NCBI RefSeq assembly: GCF_002775205.1
Contig: NC_036444.1
Span: forward strand, 4,630,501 to 4,694,500
DNA length: 64,000 nt
Origin: Xiphophorus maculatus
Lineage: Eukaryota; Chordata; Actinopteri; Cyprinodontiformes; Poeciliidae
Direction: 5' to 3'
The notes beneath the pieces were generated by a model. It was not told the origin of the DNA. It saw only the letters and a list, made by a program, of their open reading frames with translations, and searched no databases. The position numbers and the translations under genes were made by a program. Positions 1 to 27,100 of this stretch are shown here, one piece after another (position 1 is the stretch's first letter; the number at the start of each line of letters is the position of its first letter).

Positions 1-119
1 GGACTTTAAGACCCTGCAGGCAATGATAGAGTAATGAAGAGGGCTGTGAGAGGGAGGCATGGTCTCCCTGTGGTGTTAGGTTATTAATAATCATCATGTG
101 GACGCAAATGATGAAATGA

Positions 120-430
120 AATGACATCAGGTATATATTGAGCTTTTCTGTACACCCAAAGATGCTTCACAATAAAATCAGTTACTCCCATATAAGCACC
201 ACTTCACATTCACTGACGGTGGCAAGCTGTGGGATTGAAGCCACTCAACATTGTATCCATGCCGGGCCATCAGTCCTTCTGACCTCCACCAGCAGGCAAT
301 GTGGGTGAAGCGTTTTGTCTTGCCTAAGGACACAACAAAAGACATGGACAGAGCGGGAGCTCGAAACGGCCACCTACCGATTACAGGATGAACTCCTACC
401 ATCACTGACGCCACTTTGCTAATTGCAACC
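120..430. repeat. Dispersed fish repeat, LINE/SINE-like
   Basis: This stretch lies upstream of the first visible anpep exon and reads like a common fish interspersed repeat. It has a 'cacccaaagatgcttcacaa' start, a 'gacctccaccagcaggcaat' middle, then 'cttgcctaaggacacaac' and a 'gattacaggatgaactccta' end. I recognise this layout from many fish genomes but cannot name the family. It does not encode the missing anpep N-terminus. Bases 431-943 show no exon and are taken as intron. Confidence 0.55.
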
Positions 431-943
431 ATTGCCATGTATAGGGTGACCCAGATGTCTGCCAGGTACCAGGCTAGCTTGGGTCAATTGTCTATTTTGC
501 GATCATGCCACCAAGCATAAGGCCATATCTGTCAGACACTTGGGGAAAGAAAGAGGGAGAATTGTCACCTGATCACCACCTGTCCTGTCCAATGGGGTAG
601 GCTCAAAGGGGAAACCTCATTAATGCAGACCCTGACACTTAATATCCTAGCTTTGTGTACGTATGTGCTGCTGAAAGAAATTTGACTTTTAAAACAAGAT
701 TGTTTTCACTTACTCACAGCCCATCTTAAATAACCTAGAGTGTACATAGCCTTATCAGACCTGCTATTAGACATTTCCATAATCCTACAGTCATGCACCA
801 GCTAATTGACAAATTGTCCCTTGATTAGATTCAACAGGTGATCAGCAGATCAAATACAAAAAAATGTTTGGATGTTGTCCTGTCTATTGTGTTGGTAGGA
901 TCAGTTTAAACGTTGTTGACCTTGCATGTCTCCATTTTCTCAG

Positions 944-15270
<14,327 letters not shown>

Positions 15271-15364
15271 CAGAGCTTACTGGGCGCTGTGAGTCTGGAA
15301 GGAGGTGGTGATGATGAAGAGCAGCCTCAAGGTGTACATGTGTTTATCAGAATCATAAAGAAAG

Positions 15365-15370
15365 AATAAA
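15365..15370 (+). terminator. anpep: anpep poly(A) signal
   Basis: Canonical AATAAA 95 bases after the TAG stop, the first in the 3' flank. It would give a short 3' UTR of about 115-120 nt. Confidence 0.65.
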
Positions 15371-15399
15371 TGTCCACAGAGAACAAAAAGGGAGGCTTA

Positions 15400-16495
15400 A
15401 CAAATAATAATTCCTCTCAAAGCCAATGCAAAAGCCAAAACCAGCTTTATATAGTATAGATTCTTGTATATACAGTAAATTTAATGTGGTTGTTTTGAAA
15501 AGTGTTTCAGTCCTGTGTTAATGATCTGGATTTAACTGAATTGAATTGGAGTCTATTCTTTTCTTTTTTACAGTGACATCAGAAAAGCAACACATGGAAA
15601 TAAATGTCAAAAACTAATTAATTATTATAAAGTTTTTCATTGTTTAACTGTACTTGTATTATTGGAGTTGATATAAATGATAAAATACAGATAACTTTGT
15701 TTGGTTTCTTTCTGAAGACACAAATTCAACCATGTAAAGTAAAGATATCGGGTACTGTACAAGTACTGACACCCTAATAAATGTTTCAGCTTGTTATGTT
15801 ACAAGAAGAAGAAACAATTATTGATTTATTATTTCAATAATAAAACATTTTCCCATAAGTGAAATAATCTACCAGTAGAACTAGAACTTTTTCATCAATA
15901 TTAAGGAATTACAGACTTTAAAAACAAGCTCCCATATCTTGCTGAAAAATTACTTAAAAGTTAAGTTCTGTCTTATTTCAAGTGTACTAAGATATTTACA
16001 CTAGAAACTAGACAAAAATACTGGGTAAGATTTCTGCTGATTTCCACTGACAATGCACAATTTGACAATTTTAAAATGAATTTTCTGAATGGAAACACCA
16101 ATAAAAAAAATAATCTTTCCCAAGGTTGACGTGCTTGTTTTTTACTATATCAAAATTGGTTTGTTTCCAAAACTGACAGTAACATTTTCTTCGCATCACG
16201 TGAGTCACATGATCAACAACCAATTAACTTTTGACAAACCACGAAGAAGACAACAGGAAGTAGTTGGGCATGTTTTTAATGACTTCTCGCGTGAACAAAC
16301 TTATTCACGTGTGATTTTTATTGCGTTTCTTATTTAATGGAAACACCAAAATTGCGAAACTGTGTTTTTTTTGACAATAGCGGAATATTAACAACGTTTT
16401 AGGCCGTTTTTTGTCGGACTGAACCATTTTCTCCATCAGGAAGAACAAAAATAAGAGATCCGGGCTGTGGTTTGGTGTTCCGGTGCTCATCTCTC
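15400..16495. other. anpep-sv2b intergenic region
   Basis: No coding exon seen. It holds a half copy of MITE family A (15,838-16,050, ending in the 'actgggtaagatttctg' right arm) and a family C MITE (about 16,060-16,450). The rest is AT-rich with no recognised element. Confidence 0.6.
16060..16450. mobile_element. MITE family C (E-box/ETS-bearing)
   Basis: Contains 'ttcgcatcacgtgagtcaca', 'tgatcaac' and 'gaagacaacaggaagta', then 'cttatttaatggaaacac'. The left ('gaatggaaacacc', 16,088) and right ('aatggaaacacc', 16,338) parts plus 'aaaatgtga/gcgaaactg' motifs suggest inverted ends. Related sequence is at 23,690-24,010 and 28,110-28,410. Non-coding. Confidence 0.6.
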
Positions 16496-16498
16496 CTT

Positions 16499-16504
16499 TT
16501 TATT
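16499..16504 (-). terminator. sv2b: Candidate sv2b poly(A) signal
   Basis: TTTATT on the plus strand (AATAAA on minus), 1.6 kb past the sv2b stop. Other minus-strand AATAAA copies lie closer (for example around 17,255 and 17,306), so the true 3' end is unresolved. Long 3' UTRs are usual for SV2 genes. Confidence 0.25.
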
Positions 16505-17361
16505 GAGTAAAAACACAGATCACACTCAGACCACGTTACACTTACATATTATGTTGAAAACGCAGAGCCAAGAGAAAACACCAGACAGACATGCAGCCAC
16601 CTACACAACCAGAACCAGAACCGAACAAGATAAATAAAACATACGTGTGCCACAGAGTCAAAAACCCCAACAGACACAAAAACAAGCAACAGGCCGATGG
16701 GAAACTTTGATTTAAAAGAAATTCAAAAATGTCTCAGTCCTGGATATGATTGTCTATTTTGTCCACTAGATGGCACTGTAACAACATTCAGATCGATTCC
16801 ATTTTGAGTGAAAATGTGAGGGGGGAAAACCAAAGATGGCGGTAACGCACATCAGCAGAAATCAGAAGAAAAAACAAGCTAGACGGTGAAAACAAAATCA
16901 ACTCCGAGCACACAGAAACTGTTAAAGTTACACACAGATAGGTTTGTCTTTCTGAGAAGATCCAGCACAGTCAGGACGGAGGTTCTCATGCAGGACACAC
17001 AGGACAGGAAGACACACAGCTGGACTCTGGGACGGATAAACAGCTGTTTGATCAGAAGCTCCGGTTAGTTTCATGGGATGAGAGTTAAAATCCGTCTGTG
17101 GGATGTAGCAGCTGCAATTTGATATTAATACTTAGAAATTAACCTTATAATTTGTGAAAAATCGCTAAAACTGCAATTAAATACGATTAAATTCAGCTGG
17201 TTGGTAACCACAGTTCTGGAATAAAAGATCCGGAATCACTCCTCCTGGAAGATGTTTTATTTACCCACTAATTATTCTGGTTTTCAAAACATAATCAGGG
17301 AATATTTATTAGGAATTAATGTGACTGTCATAGAAGACAGATAAAATCACATAAATCAGCA

Positions 17362-17570
17362 GGGAAAAATGTCTTAAATAAAATAATCTTCCAGTGTAGC
17401 TGGTAGTTTTTTAATCACTTTTAAGGAATTATTGACTCAAAGCAAGTTTTTATATCTGGATGAAAAGCTACTTGTAAGTCAAGTTTTTTGTATTTTAAAT
17501 GTACGGAGATATTTGCACTAGAAACTAGACTAAAGTTACTTGGTAAGATTTTGTGTTTTTGCAGTGTAAC
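17362..17570. mobile_element. MITE family A, right-arm copy
   Basis: Reads from 'gaaaaatgtcttaaataaaa' through 'gatatttgcactagaaac' to the terminal 'acttggtaagattttgtg' and 'tttttgcagtg'. It may lie inside the sv2b 3' UTR if a distal poly(A) site is used. Confidence 0.7.
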
Positions 17571-18120
17571 ATCATGACTAAAGAGTTACTTCAGTGACTA
17601 ATAATCACACATTGTTTATTAGGAGTGACTTCAGATCTGTTTTGAATCATTTCAAAGATCTTTAACGTCTAATCCAGGTTCCAGAGCATAAACTCTCTTT
17701 GTTGGCAGATTTTAGAGTAAATTAGATTTTAGAAACTGCTGCTTTTGAACTTCAGGGGTTGAAAACTTAAGCATCTTTCACAGCATCAACATACAAACAG
17801 GAAGTTTGTGAAACTGCTGGAAGGCGAAGTTCCTCCTCATGCATGGAGCTGCTGCTGACAGGAAGTAGAGGATGGATCGAGTCATGATCAGTCATCAGTA
17901 GCTACACCGCCGGGTGATGGACTGAGCCGGAAACAATAACTCCTCCTTCCTCCACTCTGTACAGATGGATGTGGTTCACGTGAAGAAACGAGCGCTTGGC
18001 GTTGGACCTGAACAGCTGCGGTGTTTCTGTTCTCGCCTTCTGCAGAGAGCAACATGAAGTCCGACAGCTTCCAACGTGAAGCGGACTCGCTTCTTCTGCC
18101 TCCGGACGCCGCGGCGGAAA

Positions 18121-21100
18121 TCACTGCAGGATTTTCTGCCTCGTGTCGGGCAGCTTGAGGGCCACCAGGCCGCCGCACACCAGGGCGGCGAAGGACAGAA
18201 GGATAGGGATGGCTTTGGTGATCCCCACGAAGCTGGCGAAGATGGAGCTGCCGAGGATGGCGGCCAACTTACAGAGCGCGTTCAGCACGCCGAACGCCGT
18301 CGCCCTGCGACAAAAACACAACCGGGTCGGTACGAGGTGCTGCAGGACCAAATCTGATGGCCAGCAGGACTTCTAGGCCCCGTTCACATGGAAACAAGCG
18401 TATTTTTGTAAACGATTAAGAAGAAATGTCCATCTACAAGACAGAAAATGGTGCAGTAAATCTGCCGGGTCAATTGGTGGCGCTGTAGCACAGTCAGAGA
18501 ACGACACCGAAAACACTGAACTGCAGTCAGAGTTGGGTAGTAACTAGTTACTTTTACTTATTTACATTTACTTGAGTAACTTTTTTGAAAAATGTTAGTT
18601 TTAGGACTATTTTTGCTACGCTCTACGTTTTTACTTTTACTTCAATAATTTTATTATGAAGTATTTCTACTCTTACCACCATTAGCATATTTAGCAGCGA
18701 CTACATAAAGATGATTTACAGCGCTAAGACCCTCCTGGCTCTGATTGGTTATTTTTGGTCGGTGGCGGTGCATTTTTTCAGTAACTCAGGGAGAAAATGG
18801 AGGAGGAGATTGCTCCTCTTCCATTTTCTAATGGAGGAGCAAACTAAGTATTTAGTTTGTAAGCTAAATAACTTGGTCACAAAATATATTTAATGTTGTC
18901 AGAAGCGTAGCCACTGACGAAGGCGGATGAACGGTTTTCCTGTAACGGTACGTTGCTTCTCTGCCATTAGCACATTTCGCAGCAAGTACATGAGGTTGAT
19001 TGACAGCGCTAAGACCAGACTCCTGGCTCTCATTGGTTGCTTTTGTGCATTTCTTTAGACAGCAAGAGTAACTCAGGGAGAAGGTGGAGGACAGACAATC
19101 TTTTCACAGATTGTCTCATAGCGATATGATGTTTTAACAAATAAGTAAAAAATATATTCGTTATAAAAGTTTCGTATTTTAGCTTTACGATACTTTAGAT
19201 GTAGAGAAGAAGTTACCTTTTCGAAGTCGGGTAGAGCTCCACGGTCACCACCTCGATGCCGTTCCACGCAGCGGCGCTGACGGCGCAGAACATGCACTGC
19301 AAGGCGATGATTGCTGATTGGCTGAAGCTCAGGAACAGGAAGAAGGAGCATCCGGCAGAAATGAGCATGGAGCCACCTGAGGAGGTCAGAGGTTAACAGA
19401 GCTGTAATCTGTGAACCCTCAGTGATGATCTCGTGGATTTCTGCCGTCACCTATGATCTTGACCCTGCCGATCTTCTCCACGAACAGCGCAGAGATGATG
19501 TTGCCCGGCAACACGGCCAGGCTGCCCAGGAAGCTGACCAGGTAGATTAACACGTCGTTCTCCTCCACTGAATCCAGGTGGCAGCCATGTTTGTTGTGCT
19601 CAAACGTGGTGTTCTCCATCCGGCAGTCGATGAACTTCTCCTCCCACAGGTCTGCAGAGAGGGAGGAGGTTCAGGGGAACAGCAAGCACACAAACTCAGC
19701 ACCTTAGTAGCTACGATTCCTTTAGAAATGTTTACGAATCTTTGCCTATATTCCACTAATGTAAAAAAAAAAAAACATTAAATAAGAAACATTAAAATCA
19801 CACGTAAATAAGGTTGTTATTGTTTACAACTATTGTTTGCAGATAATTCAAGTTCCTATTTGTAGATTTAGTTTGAAGCAAAATAGTCAGGTTCAAGCTA
19901 AATATTTAGCTTTAGATTTAGGCTAAATATTTGGCTTGCTAACTAAATATTTAGTTGAGAGAAAAATATTTAACTTGAAGATTAATACATATTTAAATTA
20001 ATAAGTAGCAAAATTTAGCTACATAAATAGCTTAATTTAAGCTACATATTTTCCTAAATATGTAGCTAAATACATGCTAAATACTTTAGCTAAATATTTA
20101 GCTTGCTAACAAAATAAGCAAAAACATTTATCTAGAAGCTAAATAATTAGCTTAGAGATAAATATTTAGCATGAATCTAAGTATTTAGCTAAATACTTAG
20201 ATAAATATGTAGCAACTTTTAGCTGCATATTTAGCTAAATATGTAGCCAAATATTCAGCTAAAATAAAAACCAAATACTTTAGCTAACTAAATATTTAGT
20301 TTGGATTAAAATATTTAGTTTCAAGTCAAATAATTAGTTTTGAGTTAATTATTTAAGCTTAACATTTGTCTTCAAGTTAAACATTTAGCTTGCAAATTAT
20401 AGTTTTAGCTTGAAGTTAAATAATTAGTTAGAACATCAAATGAACCCACCTGTGTTGTAGAAGACGGTGGAGAGGATGGTGCAGTTCTCGAACACCGTGT
20501 TTGTGGACCGGATGTCCTCAAAGGTGCAATTATCGAACAGGGAGTCTTTGAACGTCACTGATTTCATCTCGATGCCGATGAACCTATGAGGATGGGATGG
20601 GACACACACCAGCAGACAGACACAGGGCCTTTCTCAGTGCACAGCTCCAACTCCTGCTTTTGGGATCTCAGGTGAAACAAAGCCTCCGGGAGCGAGAGTG
20701 GAAAAGTTTTAAGATAAGATAAGATTTATTTGTCATTGTCATCAACAGATTACAACGAGATTGAGATTTGCTCGACTCGAGTTAAGATTCAGGTTATGTG
20801 TATATACATGATATACCAAAATTTTGTTGTTTAAGGAAACAGAACTTCACCCTGCGTCTAACACCTAACTACAAAACATCGAAGTAAATTAGCGTTTCAG
20901 TATTTAGCCAGAACAATTAAGTGCAATAAATGTTAGCTAAAGAGAAAAGAAAAAAACAATTTTGGTCCACCAATAGCAGATTAGCTAATCCAAAATATCC
21001 AACATACTGAGAGATTTAGCGGCTGTTGTCTTAAAAAGGTTCTGAGATACTGAATTCCTCAGTTCTTTTCTTTAACCACTCAAATCATCAGGAAACATTA

Positions 21101-24100
21101 GGAAAAGTCAGATCTGGATTATCTTAGTTAATATTTTAGGCATTCAATTTCAGATTTTAAAAATATGGCAGAGTATTAGGGCAATACTAAGAAAAAATAA
21201 AGTAAAATACAAAAATAAAGTCGTAAAATTATAAGAATAAAGTCATATCATCCGAATATAAACAAGAATATAGCTAAAATGAGAATAAAGTCTTAATTTT
21301 TTGAGAAGAAATTTGTAATATTACCAGAGTAAAGTCGAAATATTATCACTTTGTTTTCGTAATAGTACCAGACTATTTTTGTATAATATTATGACTTTAT
21401 TTTCATATTATTGTGATGTTATTCTCAAAATATTGTGTCTTTATTCTCTTATGAGTTTATTCTCATAATATTATGATTTTATTCTTATAATTTTATGACT
21501 TTCGTCTTGGAATTTTATTTTTTTTATTTTCTTAGCATAGTCATAATACTTAACTTCCCCTTTTATCAAGAACTGTATAGTAGAAGAAAAATGCCTGTTT
21601 TTATTTTTACCTTTTTTACTTACAATCGTGATAAAATAAATTGTCTCAACTACAGTAAACAGCGTTTTATAAATCCCAGAGAACACGAGTGGAGAGCGTA
21701 ACGCAGGTTGAGAAAGGCCAGATTGACTTCTATTGCTGCAGAATGAACGAACAGGCCCAGCGTGGAAACGCCAACATGTTTCATGTTCCTGCAGCATGTT
21801 GGGCTGGGAATGGTGGATTACAGGAAGTTCTGCTGTAATCCCAGTAAAGGGCCCATTCGGTCTGTTGCATTCTGCTGGAAGCATAGAAGTTTCATAATAT
21901 ACAGCAGTGGTACCTGCTGTATATCTGCAAAGTCTCTGATCCTTTGGTTAAAACAAACCATAGAAAAGCTGACATTACAGCAAAGGTCAAAGTTCACTAT
22001 AAAAATATGAATGAGTCATGAATGTTTCAAATCAAACAGGAAGCAAAAAACAGAGCAGAAACAACAGACTGAAATTTGCTTTCAAGACATTTTAGATATG
22101 AAACTTTTCCCAGTCAACCGAGGTGACGACGTGTCAAAAATCAAGTAAATTATCACAGAATAATCCGACTTCCACTCATTTAGTAACTGCTTAATCCAAA
22201 CCACTACCCGGATATTCCTAACCTTATTTAATCACATCATCTCTGTAAACCAGAGTTTCTCAGACTTTTTCCGAGGAAAACCCATTTAACAGTCAGAGAC
22301 CTCCTAACTTAACTCACATTAAAACGACGTCTTAATATAAACAGCCTGGAATAAAAATGTTAGTTTCTTATGGCATTTATTCAATAAGCTACTTTTTGGT
22401 AAGCTTTACCAAACAAAAGTTCAGCAATTCATCTGAAAAACTGAAAAATATTCCTGACATGAATTCATCCAATAATATAAGTCGGGTGTGTCAAAACGTT
22501 TTGGCATGGGGGCCAAAAATGTAAAGTGGAAAGAACTACAGGGGCCACAAAACCTTAATAGCAAACACTATTTTGTTTTGTCTTAGCTGTTAAATAAAAA
22601 GTAAACTGAACACACAACAAGCAGTCAGATTTCTGTAGACAAGGTATTTTAAAATAAATTTAATTTTGTCTGATTTGAACAACAGTGGGGGATGGTTGAC
22701 CTTTCATGACCTCTAGAAACATTTAACAATATCTTTAAAACGACAGCGGCACAAACAGAAACTTTTGCTGTGCAAACATTTGGCACCGATTTGAAGATGC
22801 ATTTATCTGCTGGCTGGTTAATGTTCACAGTGCAGGTCTGAAGGGAGAAAGGAAATCAAATGAAGGACTTCCTGTCTGCCGTGACTTACGTGTCCCGTTT
22901 GTATTCTCCCTCTCTGTGGATCTGGTTCTTCAAGGGAAAGTCGAATCTGACGTCCACCACTCGTTCTCTGTGGAACGTCTGAACAGAAAGAAAACATCAT
23001 CAATCTGTGCAGAGGTTTCTATAAAACAAAAAAAGTTTTTTAAAAAATATATTCAGATTTTAGGTCTTCACTGCAGCAGGAATTTCCTCTTTCAACCAAG
23101 AAGCTTCTGGAAACTAAACATTTGTTTTCTCTGTCAGGTTTATGATGGCTGCTTGCTCCATGTTTGGTTTTATCATGTATTTGTGCATACAGTACATTCA
23201 GTGAATATCTTAACTCATTGGTTTTACAGCCTGCTGTCATTTATTAAGATGTTTTGTTGATGCGGTTTGCACTTCAGGGCCTCTGCAGTTATGAAATTCA
23301 TATTCAAAGTAAACCTGAAAGCTGCTGCAGGATTCTGTGATTTACTCAGATTTTGGGTCATTTTGTCAGGAGATAATGAAAACATGTTGGGGTTTCGGTG
23401 AAGAATATAAAAAAACATGTTTTTTATTAGGATAAGTTGCTCACCTTCACCTTGGTCTCGTACTCCTCGTACTGCAGGTGTTTGATCATGTCGGGGAACC
23501 ACACAGACAGGCCGTAATAACTGGATAAAACACAACAGAGACGACCGCATGCGATTTAAAACAACACAAATTTAACTTATTTTGGGAAAATTTGGAGATA
23601 AACTAAAGGAAAACAGAATTATTTTTCTGTGTTTATAGCATAGATGCTTTTCCTTTCTTCATAAATGCGCAACTTGGAATTAAGAAAAATAATTTGCTAA
23701 GTAAAAAAAAAAACGTTTTGTTGATAAAACGTGTTTTTTCACCTGTATTGAAATTTGTTTATTTTACAAAACTGCAATAGAAACACTTTTTTCGCTTCAC
23801 ACGAGTCATGTGATCAACAACTGGATGTTACTACTGGTGGAGATGACGAAGAAGACGACAGGAAGTGGGAAGAGGATGATGGCGGACCATGATTTTTAAT
23901 TACTATCAAGTGAGCAAATTTATTCAGATGTGATTTTAATTGTGTTAATACTTTAATCAAAACACTGCAACTGCAAAATTGTGTTTTTTCAACATCAAAA
24001 CATCATAAAGTTTTGTGCTCATTTGTAAAGTAAGCTGCAGTCAGGCTGGATGTTGAATGTTGAACTCACCTGAAGGCCATGCAGAACCAGATGATGGCCA

Positions 24101-27100
24101 TGAAGAGAGTGGCAAACCTCAGCTCTGCAGACAGCAGGGACGCAATGTTCCTCAGCACCTGCAGCACACATACCGGAGCCTGTTCATTTCACATTTACTC
24201 CACCTGGATGGTCGTCAGGTGTGAACACAGCCAAATACCAGAGGGAAGAAAAAACACAGCAAAGGTCTGAAGGGACCCAGCTTTGATCCAGTTTGTCCCA
24301 TTTAAAATCGGGCAACAAAAAGAAAGTTTTTATGTATATTTACGCACCTGAAGGACTAGAATGTGCAGGAAAGGATAAAGGCAACAAAAACAATTCAGAA
24401 AATTATGACTAATTATCAGAATTCAGACTTTTATGGTGCGTTCACACCAAAAGCGTTACGTGCGTCAAAAGACGCTTCAAGTTCGACGTGTGTGCACTTT
24501 GAATGCAGACGCTTGACATTTTGCTCTACACCTGTTGTTTTGTGCATCTGGTTTACATTCAAAGTCCATGTGGAGGCGCATCAGACGCGTCAGCTCTGGC
24601 TGTTGTTTTCCATTGGATGCTTCAAACACTCCAAACGGTTCAAATCTCGCCGCGCCAGATGCTTGAGACGCACCTCCACGCTCCTCGATGCGCCTCCACA
24701 TAGACTTTAAATGCAAACCAGACGCGCCTGACGCTCAAAACACTTTTGGTGTGAACACATCATAATTCTCAGAGTTTAATCTCAGATTTCTGGCTTTAAT
24801 CTCATACTTTTAACCGTGTCAATCAATATCAAAATCCCAATAAATGACCAAATATTCTTAAAAGCATGTCAGTTATGTTGTTTGTACATGAAAACTGTTT
24901 CTTCCTTGTCTTAGGATTTGTAAACTTGCACTTTATCCACACTGAAAGCCTGTCAGTTAGATTTGGTGGATTTGAGTTTTAAGATTAGATTTCCTTCAAG
25001 GTGCAAGAAAAATGTAAACAATTTTGATTCTGAGGGGGAAAAAAGAAGCCAGAATTCAGATATTTTTCAAAATTTCTAAATTCTTTTTTTCCTCATCCTT
25101 TTCTGTAAGGATGTAATTAATATATTAGTAATATCTAATCAAGTCTATTTTCCGTGTCAAATAAAAGCAGATATTGAAAGATATTGTACAAATGTCGGAT
25201 GAAATACTGGATCAGAGAGGTGGAAGAAGATGCTCAGCGCTCTATCAAGAGTGTCTCCTCTGTGAAATCAGTTGAAACCAGACCAGTCTGAACCAGTTTG
25301 TGTTTCGGGCGTACCAGTTTGCACAGTGTAAGCGAGCGAACGGCCCAGCGCTGCACCGGTGTTCCAGTGCCGCTCTGAATCTCGATGAGTTCGTCTTCGG
25401 CCATCTTGGGCGCCTTAATGTGAGTCACCTGGGAAACAGGAGAAAAGTAATGGGTTCACTGGAGCCTCAGACCAGAATTAAACTGGTTTAACTGGTTTCC
25501 CCTTCACCACCTGAAATGTGATTTGATGGAACATCTTCTGTTAAAGGTAAGATTAAGGAGTAAACAATTATTTTCTGAATCCAACTAATCCAAAAGTTCA
25601 TTTTAATAATGCAAAAACTGTCTTTTATTCAATAAAATAGCTTTTTGTGAAAAAAAAAGCACCATAAAAAGAATGTTTTACTTTTTATTACCATCAATGT
25701 CAAGTTAAACATGGTTAAAAACAAATTTTACTGTACAGTTAAATAAAAAAAACTAATTTTGTCAAATTTTCTAAGATTCTAACTGAAAAGAAGAAAATGA
25801 AAGTGTGCAATAAATATTGAATAAGTGAATATTATTTTAGCTTTAAAATTACAATGAAAACCTTATAAGCACAAGAATGGCTATGCATTTAAATGCATAA
25901 ATGCAAAGCTCTTATTAACGTCCCCTGCATGTGCAGATCCACTCAAACACAAATACAGAAAATGCACCTCTTTCTTTTTAAGCCAGAAGAAAAAAGCATC
26001 TAAATCCTAAAAATACATCACGTTGATGTACGAACGTGTCAGGAACGGCGAGCCGCTCCTTTTATTTGTCAGGTAAAAACTGGGACAGCAGGAATGCGCA
26101 TGAATCTATTTTGAGTCGGAAACATGTGCTTTGCTTTAAAAAATAAACAGCTATATCTTTTGGTTCCTAATATTTGTAAAACAATCTCCTGATTATCTGA
26201 TTCTGCACCTGCTTGTGATTTTCTGTTGATGATTTTAATGAACTCACAGTGAAGACTTTCTCCGGTTTCCCTTTGGCTCTCCAGTTGGTGTCATGAACCT
26301 GCTTCAGGATCATCCACGCCTCATCGTGTTTGGCATGCTGCTCCACACACACACACACACACGCATACACACACACACACACACGCATACACACCGTCTA
26401 TCAGTATATCAGGAAAATTTCAGGACGATGTTTAATCCACCAAACTACGACCGAGACACATTATTTCATCAAAAATCTGAGTGAATTGTTTTACATTTTT
26501 ACAACAAACTTCAGAAACACAAAATCTTACCAAATGTTTGTTTTGTCTATTTTCCAGTGTAAATATCTTAGTACACTTGAAATAAGACAAAACTAACTTA
26601 CAAGTAAATTTTCAGGATGATGTAGGAGTTTGTTTTAAGCCAATAATTTCTTAATATTGATGAAAAAGTACTGGTTCCGAAAATGTCTTGCTATATTTTA
26701 TATTTTTGGGGGCTCTAGGTTGAGGCTTTTTACAAAAATACATCTTTTTACAAACAATGATGTATTATGGCCATTGTAAAAAAAAAAAAAAAAGAATTCT
26801 GACTTTAATCTCAGAATTCTTTTTTTTTTCCGGTGGCCCTAATCCTCTTCCGTACAATGATGTATTATGGCCATTGTAAAAAAAAAAAAAAAATTAAAAA
26901 AAAGCAGGAGTAAATTTTTGCCTAAATAAATAAAAATATTAAATTATCTTAAAAAAAAACAGATTTTTTTCAAGAAAAGATTTGGAAACTTCTAAGTTCC
27001 AAATGTCCAACATTTTTGACTTTTGAAAAAAAAAATGTCCATGTTTTTTCTCAAAAGTTCTGAGATTAATCTAAAAATGTCTGAGTTTTTTTTCCAGCTA

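Noticed and set aside
178..438. 86-codon minus-strand open frame at the window start
   Set aside because: Lies within a dispersed repeat and matches no domain.
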